This document shows positions 55,867 to 64,000 of a stretch of 64,000 bases of DNA, in pieces. The notes below the pieces were generated by a model. The model was not told where the DNA came from. It worked only from the letters and a program-made list of their open reading frames with translations, and did not search any database. Made by a program: the position numbers and the translations under genes. This stretch comes from Parietaria judaica. Lineage: Eukaryota; Streptophyta; Magnoliopsida; Rosales; Urticaceae. Location: NCBI GenBank assembly GCA_954871525.1, contig OX940862.1, positions 39,114,232 to 39,178,231 of the forward strand, in the 5' to 3' direction. The stretch's first letter is position 1, and each line of letters starts with the position of its first letter.

Positions 55867-57155
55867 TTTTAATTGTTGTAGTTTTATTAATATAATTTTG
55901 AATTGTTGTGAGTTATTTTGTTATTTGAAAAAGTATTAAATGTAATGTTGGATTGTTGTGAGTGATTTTGTTGTTTTAAAACTATTAAATGTAATATTTA
56001 ATTGCTGTAAGTGATTTTGTTGTTTTAAAATTATTAAATGTAATGTTTAACTGTTGTAAGCGATTATGTTGTTTTAATATTAAATTTAATGATGAATTGT
56101 TCGAAGTGATTTTGTTGTTTTAAAATTAATAAATGTAATGAAGTATGATACTCGCCGCGGCACAATGTTAACAATGCCTTGGCAAGACCTATTGACTCAT
56201 GATTAATAACCGTAGTCGAACTCACGCCACGGCATATCAAAATCTATGCCTCGGCATTTTTACAATGGCCGCGGCAGAATGGTAGTAACGCCGCGGCGTT
56301 TAGTGACTTACAGAGTCCATGCTCTCTGTATAATTTGAAACAACATATAGGCCTCGGCATGGTATCACCAAGCCGTGGCTTCGTTGGCCATGCCAAGGCA
56401 TGGGTAACAGAATGCCGCAGCTTACATCGTCTGTTTACCAAAGTACCCTCACAATATGCAACTCGCCGAGGCCTCTCTTGAAAGTGCCGCGGCGAGTTGC
56501 ATAATCAAGAGGGCAAATTTGTAAATTAAAATGAAGCCACAGCGTGTTCATTCAAATGCCGCGGCATGATAAGTAAATTTACAATGTAATTATTAGTTAT
56601 CATATTAATTGTAACACAATTTTAGTAAATTAAATTATCTCATTAATAAACTATGAAAATGTTGATAATTTTATTATAAAAAATACAAAATAATGCACAT
56701 AATAATCATAACTAAATAATCGTTCAAACAAAAAACACAACATTGTACTATTAATTATATAATTTTTCAAACAAAAAATATAAAAAATTAATATAATTAC
56801 AGTTTAATTTTATGTGTTTAAAGTCTAGGGTAAAATTGTAAAAATTAATTAACCACGCCGCGGCTTATTTTGTAGAAGTCACGGCTTTATCTCAAACGTC
56901 GGATATATCCGTTGCAGAAACTGAACACGCCGCGGCATATATAACCCCTGCCGCGGCTTTCTGTCGCTGACACAAAAACGGCTAGTTTTTTTTTTCACCC
57001 GAATTATTACCCCGCAACGGTAATAAACGGCTATATTTGTTAAGAACGTTTAAATTCACACAAATTTTCTATTTAAACCTATACTTGTTCACATTTTATT
57101 CTATGTTTCATCAAATTAATCCTTAGATTAAAAAATATCATCATTTTACTTTGTT
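55867..57155. repeat. Spacer S32 (B type)
   Basis: TATGTGTTTAAAG in place of TATGGGTTTAAAG near 56813; TAGATTAAAAAAT before the gene as in A units. No gene. Confidence 0.85.
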
Positions 57156-57605
57156 ATGGATGATCCGTCTTGTTTCGGTTAGTCATCGGAATATCATAAG
57201 GGATTCTTTTTCGGGTTTACCTCTTCCTCTTCCTCCGATGATGATAGTTTTTCTATGGATACAAGTTCCAATAATACTATTGTCATATCCTCCGACGTCA
57301 CCGAGGAGTTTGAAATGCCTCCGAATCCAACTCTAAATCGGACCTCTCGTGCCGGTGGGCCACGAGCGACGAGGGGGCGTGGGCGTGGGCGTGGGCGGGG
57401 ACGTGGTAGGCCACCGTCTTTTCTATGGGAAACAGATTTTCAAATGAGGCTCAAATGGAACAATGAGACTCAAACTCAAGATAGGTACGCCAAATGCAAA
57501 TGGTGCCGTCAAGAGATTATCGCAATCGTTGAACGAGGCACAACTCATTTACGCCGACATGCTAATCGTTGTCGTAGAGATTTAGGTATTGATGACGAAT
57601 TATGA
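57156..57605 (+). pseudogene. BED zinc-finger gene, copy 33, nonsense at codon 9
   Basis: Serine codon 9 is TAG (57180-57182), so only eight residues are made from the usual start. An internal ATG at 57255 (Met34) opens 116 residues to 57605 and would keep most of the acidic motif, the RG tract and the finger. Asp48 to Val in the acidic stretch and QEIIAI are also present. Internal initiation is possible but unproven. Confidence 0.8.
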
Positions 57606-58893
57606 TTTTAATTGTTGTAGTTTTATTAATATAATTTTGAATTGTTGTGAGTTATTTTGTTATTTGAAAAAGTATTAAATGTAATGTTGGATTGTTGTGA
57701 GTGATTTTGTTGTTTTAAAACTATTAAATGTAATATTTAATTGCTGTAAGTGATTTTGTTGTTTTAAAATTATTAAATGTAATGTTTAACTGTTGTAAGC
57801 GATTATGTTGTTTTAATATTAAATTTAATGATGAATTGTTCGAAGTGATTTTGTTGTTTTAAAATTAATAAATGTAATGAAGTATGATACTCGCCGCGGC
57901 ACAATGTTAACAATGCCTTGGCAAGACCTATTGACTCATGATTAATAACCGTAGTCGAACTCACGCCACGGCATATCAAAATCTATGCCTCGGCATTTTT
58001 ACAATGGCCGCGGCAGAATGGTAGTAACGCCGCGGCGTTTAGTGACTTACAGAGTCCATGCTCTCTGTATAATTTGAAACAACATATAGGCCTCGGCATG
58101 GTATCACCAAGCCGTGGCTTCGTTGGCCATGCCAAGGCATGGGTAACAGAATGCCGCAGCTTACATCGTCTGTTTACCAAAGTACCCTCACAATATGCAA
58201 CTCGCCGAGGCCTCTCTCGAAAGTGCCGCGGCGAGTTGCATAATCAAGAGGGCAAATTTGTAAATTAAAATGAAGCCACAGCGTGTTCATTCAAATGCCG
58301 CGGCATGATAAGTAAATTTACAATGTAACTATTAGGTATCATATTAATTGTAACACAATTTTAGTAAATTAAATTATCTCATTAATAAACTATGAAAATG
58401 TTGATAATTTTATTATAAAAAAACAAAATAATGCACTTAATAATCATAACTAAATAATCGTTCAAACAAAAAACACAACATAGTACTATTAATTATATAA
58501 TTTTTCAAACCAAAAATATAAAAAATTAATATAATTACAGTTTAATTTTATGGGTTTAAAGTCTAGGGTAAAATTGTAAAAATTAATTAACCACGCCGCG
58601 GATTATTTTGTAGAAGCCACGGCTTTATCTCAAACGTCGGATATATCCGTTGCAGAAACTGAACACGCCGCGGCATATATAACCCCTGCCGCGGCTTTCT
58701 ATCGCTGACACAAAAACGGCTAGTTTTTTTTTTCACCCGAATTATTACCCCACAACGGTAATAAACGGCTATATTTGTAAACAACATTTAAATTCACACA
58801 AATTTTCTATTTAAACCTATACTTGTTCACATTTTATTCTATGTTTCATCAAATTAATCCTTAGATTCAAAAATATCATCATTTTACTTTGTT
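57606..58893. repeat. Spacer S33 (B type)
   Basis: CTCTCTCGAAAG in the hairpin, ATTAGGTATC and a short A run in the AT-rich part, AACAACATTTAAA before the proximal TATA box. Promoter part resembles S27. A 64-codon open frame over the hairpin arises from the loss of the TGA there and is not supported as coding. Confidence 0.85.
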
Positions 58894-59343
58894 ATGGATG
58901 ATCCGTCTTGTTTCGGTTCGTCATCGGAATATCATCAGGGATTCTTTTTCGGGTTTACCTCTTCCTCTTCCTCCGATGATGATAGTTTTTCTATGGATAC
59001 AAGTTCCAATAATACTATTGTCATATCCTCCGACGACACCGAGGAGTTTGAAATGCCTCCGAATCCAACTCTAAACCGGACCTCTCGTGCCGGTGGGCCA
59101 CGACCGACGAGGGGGCGTGGGCGTGGGCGTGGGCGGGGACGTGGTAGGCCACCGTCTTTTCTATGGGAAACAGATTTTCAAATGAGGCTCAAATGGAACA
59201 ATGAGACTCAAACTCAAGATAGGTACGCCAAATGCAAATGGTGCCGTCAAGAGATTCTCGCAATTGTTGAACGAGGCACAACTCATTTACGCCGACATGC
59301 TAATCGTTGTCGTAGAGATTTAGGTATTGATGACGAATTATGA
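58894..59343 (+). CDS. BED zinc-finger protein, copy 34
   Basis: Intact 149-residue frame identical in protein to copy 28 (Cys6, Gln15, Pro71) with the same silent markers. Its neighbours are Lys15/Ala71 copies, so it stands alone locally. Confidence 0.75.
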   Translation: MDDPSCFGSSSEYHQGFFFGFTSSSSSDDDSFSMDTSSNNTIVISSDDTEEFEMPPNPTLNRTSRAGGPRPTRGRGRGRGRGRGRPPSFLWETDFQMRLKWNNETQTQDRYAKCKWCRQEILAIVERGTTHLRRHANRCRRDLGIDDEL

Positions 59344-60632
59344 TTTTAATTGTTGTAGTTTTATTAATATAATTTTGAATTGTTGTGAGTTATTTTGTTA
59401 TTTGAAAAAGTATTAAATGTAATGTTGGATTGTTGTGAGTGATTTTGTTGTTTTAAAACTATTAAATGTAATATTTAATTGCTGTAAGTGATTTTGTTGT
59501 TTTAAAATTATTAAATGTAATGTTTAACTGTTGTAAGCGATTATGTTGTTTTAATATTAAATTTAATGATGAATTGTTCGAAGTGATTTTGTTGTTTTAA
59601 AATTAATAAATGTAATGAAGTATGATACTCGCCGCGGCACAATGTTAACAATGCCTTGGCAAGACCTATTGACTCATGATTAATAACCGTAGTCGAACTC
59701 ACGCCACGGCATATCAAAATCTATGCCTCGGCATTTTTACAATGGCCGCGGCAGAATGGTAGTAACGCCGCGGCGTTTAGTGACTTACAGAGTCCATGCT
59801 CTCTGTATAATTTGAAACAACATATAGGCCTCGGCATGGTATCACCAAGCCGTGGCTTCGTTGGCCATGCCAAGGCATGGGTAACAGAATGCCGCAGCTT
59901 ACATCGTCTGTTTACCAAAGTACCCTCACAATATGCAACTCGCCGAGGCCTCTATTGAAAGTGCCGCGGCGAGTTGCATAATCAAGAGGGCAAATTTGTA
60001 AATTAAAATGAAGCCACAGCGTGTTCATTCAAATGCCGCGGCATGATAAGTAAATTTACAATGTAATTATTAGTTATCATATTAATTGTAACACAATTTT
60101 AGTAAATTAAATTATCTCATTAATAAACTATGAAAATGTTGATAATTTTATTATAAAAAATACAAAATAATGCACATAATAATCATAACTAAATAATCGT
60201 TCAAACAAAAAACACAACATTGTACTATTAATTATATAATTTTTCAAACAAAAAATATAAAAAATTAATATAATTACAGTTTAATTTTATGGGTTTAAAG
60301 TCTAGGGTAAAATTGTAAAAATTAATTAACCACGCCGCGGCTTATTTTGTAGAAGTCACGGCTTTATCTCAAACGTCGGATATATCCGTTGCAGAAACTG
60401 AACACGCCGCGGCATATATAACCCCTGCCGCGGCTTTCTGTCGCTGACACAAAAACGGCTAGTTTTTTTTTTCACCCGAATTATTACCCCGCAACGGTAA
60501 TAAACGGCTATATTTGTTAAGAACGTTTAAATTCACACAAATTTTCTATTTGAACCTATACTTGTTCACATTTTATTCTATGTTTCATCAAATTAATCCT
60601 TAGATTCAAAAATATCATCATTTTACTTTGTT
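59344..60632. repeat. Spacer S34 (B type, proximal TATA altered)
   Basis: TATTTGAA replaces TATTTAAA near 60548, the only such change noticed. CTCTATTGAAAG in the hairpin. No gene. Confidence 0.85.
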
Positions 60633-61082
60633 ATGGATGATCCGTCTTGTTTCGGTTCGTCATCGGAATATCATAAGGGATTCTTTTTCGGGTTTACCTC
60701 TTCCTCTTCCTCCGATGATGATAGTTTTTCTATGGATACAAGTTCCAATAATACTATTGTCATATCCTCCGACGACACCGAGGAGTTTGAAATGCCTCCG
60801 AATCCAACTCTAAATCGGACCTCTCGTGCCGGTGGGCCACGAGCGACGAAGGGGCGTGGGCGTGGGCGTGGGCGGGGACGTGGTAGGCCACCGTCTTTTC
60901 TATGGGAAACAGATTTTCAAATGAGGCTCAAATGGAACAATGAGACTCAAACTCAAGATAGGTACGCCAAATGCAAATGGTGCTGTCAAGAGATTCTCGC
61001 AATCGTTGAACGAGGCACAACTCATTTACGCCGACATGCTAATCGTTGTCGTAGAGATTTAGGTATTGATGACGAATTATGA
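60633..61082 (+). CDS. BED zinc-finger protein, copy 35
   Basis: Intact 149-residue frame with Lys15, Ala71, Arg73 to Lys at the start of the RG tract, and CKWCCQE as in copies 25 and 27. Upstream TATTTAAA box is mutated, so expression may differ. Confidence 0.72.
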   Translation: MDDPSCFGSSSEYHKGFFFGFTSSSSSDDDSFSMDTSSNNTIVISSDDTEEFEMPPNPTLNRTSRAGGPRATKGRGRGRGRGRGRPPSFLWETDFQMRLKWNNETQTQDRYAKCKWCCQEILAIVERGTTHLRRHANRCRRDLGIDDEL

Positions 61083-62368
61083 TTTTAATTGTTGTAGTTT
61101 TATTAATATAATTTTGAATTGTTGTGAGTTATTTTGTTATTTGAAAAAGTATTAAATGTAATGTTGGATTGTTGTGAGTGATTTTGTTGTTTTAAAACTA
61201 TTAAATGTAATATTTAATTGCTGTAAGTGATTTTGTTGTTTTAAAATTATTAAATGTAATGTTTAACTGTTGTAAGCGATTATGTTGTTTTAATATTAAA
61301 TTTAATGATGAATTTTTCGAAGTGATTTTGTTGTTTTAAAATTAATAAATGTAATGAAGTATGATACTCGCCGCGGCACAATGTTAACAATGCCTTGGCA
61401 AGACCTATTGATTCATGATTAATAACCGTAGTCGAACTCACGCCACGGCATATCAAAATCTATGCCTCGGCATTTTTACAATGGCCGCGGCAGAATAGTA
61501 ACGCCGCGGCGTTTAGTGACTTACAGAGTCCATGCTCTCTGTATAATTTGAAACAACATATAGACCTCGGCATGGTATCACCAAGCCGTGGCTTCGTTGG
61601 CCATGCCAAGGCATGGGTAACAGAATGCCGCAGCTTACATCGTCTGTTTACCAAAGTACCCTCACAATATGCAACTCGCCGAGGCCTCTCTTGAAAGTGC
61701 CGCGGCGAGTTGCATAATCAAGAGGGCAAATTTGTAAATTAAAATGAAGCCACAGCGTGTTCATTCAAATGCCGCGGCATGATAAGTAAATTTACAATGT
61801 AATTATTAGTTATCATATTAATTGTAACACAATTTTAGTAAATTAAATTATCTCATTAATAAACTATGAAAATGTTGATAATTTTATTATAAAAAATACA
61901 AAATAATGCACATAATAATCATAACTAAATAATCGTTCAAACAAAAAACACAACATTGTACTATTAATTATATAATTTTTCAAACAAAAAATATAAAAAA
62001 TTAATATAATTACAGTTTAATTTTATGGGTTTAAAGTCTAGGGTAAAATTGTAAAAATTAATTAACCACGCCGCGGCTTATTTTGTAGAAGTCACGGCTT
62101 TATCTCAAACGTCGGATATATCCGTTGCAGAAACTGAACACGCCGCGGCATATATAACCCCTGCCGCGGCTTTCTGTCGCTGACACAAAAACGGCTAGTT
62201 TTTTTTTTCACCCGAATTATTACCCCGCAACGGTAATAAACGGCTATATTTGTTAAGAACGTTTAAATTCACACAAATTTTCTATTTAAACCTATACTTG
62301 TTCACATTTTATTCTATGTTTCATCAAATTAATCCTTAGATTCAAAAATATCATCATTTTACTTTGTT
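61083..62368. repeat. Spacer S35 (B type, spacing indel)
   Basis: A 3-bp deletion near 61497 shortens the fifth-to-sixth palindrome step from 22 to 19 bp, one of very few indels inside the block. Seventh site reads ACCTCGGC. GAATTTTTCGAAG in subrepeat 7. No gene. Confidence 0.85.
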
Positions 62369-62818
62369 ATGGATGATCCGTCTTGTTTCGGTTCGTCATC
62401 GGAATATCATAAGGGATTCTTTTTCGGGTTTACCTCTTCCTCTTCCTCCGATGATGATAGTTTTTCTATGGATACAAGTTCCAATAATACTATTGTCATA
62501 TCCTCCGACGACACCGAGGAGTTTGAAATGCCTCCGAATCCAACTCTAAATCGGACCTCTCGTGCCGGTGGGCCACGAGCGACGAGGGGGCGTGGGCGTG
62601 GGCGTGGGCGGGGACGTGGTAGGCCACCGTCTTTTCTATGGGAAACAGATTTTCAAATGAGGCTCAAATGGAACAATGAGACTCAAACTCAAGATAGGTA
62701 CGCCAAATGCAAATGGTGCCGTCAAGAGATTCTCGCAATCGTTGAACGAGGCACAACTCATTTACGCCGACATGCTAATCCTTGTCGTAGAGATTTAGGT
62801 ATTGATGACGAATTATGA
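62369..62818 (+). CDS. BED zinc-finger protein, copy 36
   Basis: Last complete gene. 149 residues, Lys15, Ala71. Arg to Pro just before the final cysteine (HANPC), next to the metal site. Otherwise B consensus. Confidence 0.72.
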   Translation: MDDPSCFGSSSEYHKGFFFGFTSSSSSDDDSFSMDTSSNNTIVISSDDTEEFEMPPNPTLNRTSRAGGPRATRGRGRGRGRGRGRPPSFLWETDFQMRLKWNNETQTQDRYAKCKWCRQEILAIVERGTTHLRRHANPCRRDLGIDDEL

Positions 62819-64000
62819 TTTTAATTGTTGTAGTTTTATTAATATAATTTTGAATTGTTGTGAGTTATTTTGTTATTTGAAAAAGTATTAAATGTAATGT
62901 TGGATTGTTGTGAGTGATTTTGTTGTTTTAAAACTATTAAATGTAATATTTAATATCTGTAAGTGATTTTGTTGTTTTAAAATTATTAAATGTAATGTTT
63001 AACTGTTGTAAGCGATTATGTTGTTTTAATATTAAATTTAATGATGAATTGTTCGAAGTGATTTTGTTGTTTTAAAATTAATAAATGTAATGAAGTATGA
63101 TACTCGCCGCGGCACAATGTTAACAATGCCTTGGCAAGACCTATTGACTCATGATTAATAACCGTAGTCGAACTCACGCCACGGCATATCAAAATCTATG
63201 CCTCGGCATTTTTACAATGGCCGCGGCAGAATGGTAGTAACGCCGCGGCGTTTAGTGACTTACAGAGTCCATGCTCTCTGTATAATTTGAAACAACATAT
63301 AGGCCTCGGCATGGTATCACCAAGCCGTGGCTTCGTTGGCCATGCCAAGGCATGGGTAACAGAATGCCGCAGCTTACATCGTCTGTTTACCAAAGTACCC
63401 TCACAATATGCAACTCGCCGAGGCCTTTCTTGAAAGTGCCGCGGCGAGTTGCATAATCAAGAGGGCAAATTTGTAAATTAAAATGAAGCCACAGCGTGTT
63501 CATTCAAATGCCGCGGCATGATAAGTAAATTTACAATGTAATTATTAGTTATCATATTAATTGTAACACAATTTTAGTAAATTAAATTATCTCATTAATA
63601 AACTATGAAAATGTTGATAATTTTATTATAAAAAATACAAAATAATGCACATAATAATCATAACTAAATAATCGTTCAAACAAAAAACACAACATTGTAC
63701 TATTAATTATATAATTTTTCAAACAAAAAATATAAAAAATTAATATAATTACAGTTTAATTTTATGGGTTTAAAGTCTAGGGTAAAATTGTAAAAATTAA
63801 TTAACCACGCCGCGGCTTATTTTGTAGAAGTCACGGCTTTATCTCAAACGTCGGATATATCCGTTGCAGAAACTGAACACGCCGCGGCATATATAACCCC
63901 TGCCGCGGCTTTCTGTCGCTGACACAAAAATGGCTAGTTTTTTTTTTCACCCGAATTATTACCCCGCAACGGTAATAAACGGCTATATTTGTTAAGAACG
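62819..64000. repeat. Spacer S36 (reference B-type spacer, cut by window end)
   Basis: Minisatellite 62820-63092 with five full subrepeats; palindrome block 63106-63517, again 412 bp; hairpin 63417-63465 with the A-type CCTTTCTTG loop; AT-rich segment; promoter-side sites starting at 63809, 63881 and 63902. The window ends about 107 bp before the expected next start codon. The first AAACGG is AAATGG near 63929. No gene. Confidence 0.85.
63881..63909. promoter_or_regulatory. TATATAA box between two perfect GCCGCGGC palindromes (B form)
   Basis: GCCGCGGC at 63881-63888 and 63902-63909, starts 21 bp apart, enclose TATATAA at 63890-63896. In subfamily A the right-hand site is imperfect. The layout resembles an operator overlapping a core promoter; the bound factor is unknown. 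Confidence 0.5.

Larger units (their letters stand above)
1..64000. repeat. Tandem macrosatellite array, 1.73-1.78 kb unit, about 36 units
   Basis: The same unit (gene plus spacer) repeats head to tail with no unrelated DNA between copies. Start-to-start distances are 1774-1778 bp in most of the left half and 1726-1746 bp in the right half. Exceptions are 1766 (12-bp deletion before copy 6), 1731 (copy 19 to 20) and 1010 (copy 20 to 21). Adjacent units share private variants, as expected from unequal crossing-over and gene conversion. Both window ends fall inside the array, so its true length is unknown. An assembler collapse or expansion cannot be excluded, but the ordered private variants argue that most copies are real. 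Confidence 0.98.
33830..64000. repeat. Subfamily B domain of the array (3' part of copy 19 to copy 36)
   Basis: Diagnostic features are usually Cys6, Lys or Gln15, Ala71 (Pro71 in some), Phe85, an (RG)6 tract, GAG for Glu116, five full minisatellite subrepeats, GACTCATGA for GAACCATGA in the spacer, and CTGCCGCGGC after the TATATAA box. Copies 24, 26 and 29 carry A-like coding sequence within B-like spacers. Confidence 0.85.

Noticed and set aside
1..64000. CRISPR array
   Set aside because: Repeats are near 1.7 kb with a gene in each and no unique spacers; the ~49-bp subrepeats are contiguous, without spacers.
1..64000. Active hAT transposon in each unit
   Set aside because: No transposase catalytic core or C-terminal dimerisation domain, and I saw no convincing terminal inverted repeats with 8-bp target duplications around the unit.
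1..64000. Ribosomal DNA or other tandem RNA genes
   Set aside because: No rRNA, 5S or tRNA-like sequence recognised in the unit.

Overview
The whole window lies inside one head-to-tail tandem array (a gene-bearing macrosatellite). Thirty-six start codons of the same small gene recur on the + strand about every 1.73-1.78 kb. The 3' part of one more copy is at the left edge and the spacer of another is cut by the right edge; no unique flanking DNA is seen. The protein (145-151 residues, single exon as read) has an acidic/serine-rich N-terminus with a probable SUMO-interacting motif, an Arg-Gly tract ending in an AT-hook-like RGRPP, and a BED-type zinc finger of the kind found in hAT transposases. 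It has no transposase catalytic core or dimerisation domain. The finger type, AT-rich spacers, TATA-like boxes and AATAAA signals suggest a eukaryotic nuclear genome, most likely a flowering plant. The species cannot be named from the sequence.

Layout: copies 0-18 (1 to about 33.6 kb) form subfamily A: period about 1777 bp, (RG)4 tract, 145 aa, six full ~49-bp minisatellite subrepeats after the gene. Copies 20-36 form subfamily B: period about 1739 bp, usually (RG)6 and 149 aa, five subrepeats. The switch occurs inside the gene of copy 19, which is also frameshifted. Copy 20 has lost about 730 bp. Copies 24, 26 and 29 are A-like genes inside the B domain. Copies 16 and 18 (shared nonsense), 19 (frameshift), 20 (deletion) and 33 (nonsense) are broken; 31 complete copies keep an open frame.

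Each spacer has the same order: minisatellite with poly(A) signals; a 412-bp block of 14 GCCNNGGC-type palindromes; about 290 bp of very AT-rich DNA; a second group of four such sites with a TATATAA box between the last two; a T-tract; two AAACGG motifs; a TATTTAAA box; a 7-codon upstream ORF; and the gene. Site spacings fall at 20-22, 50-51 and 61 bp, close to 2, 5 and 6 DNA turns. This is the most unusual signal in the window.

Working hypothesis (inference): a self-referential satellite, in which each unit encodes a probable DNA-binding protein and also carries a phased array of two-fold-symmetric sites, some bracketing its own TATA box, next to AT-rich DNA that an AT-hook could contact. 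Binding, expression and chromosomal role cannot be shown from sequence alone.
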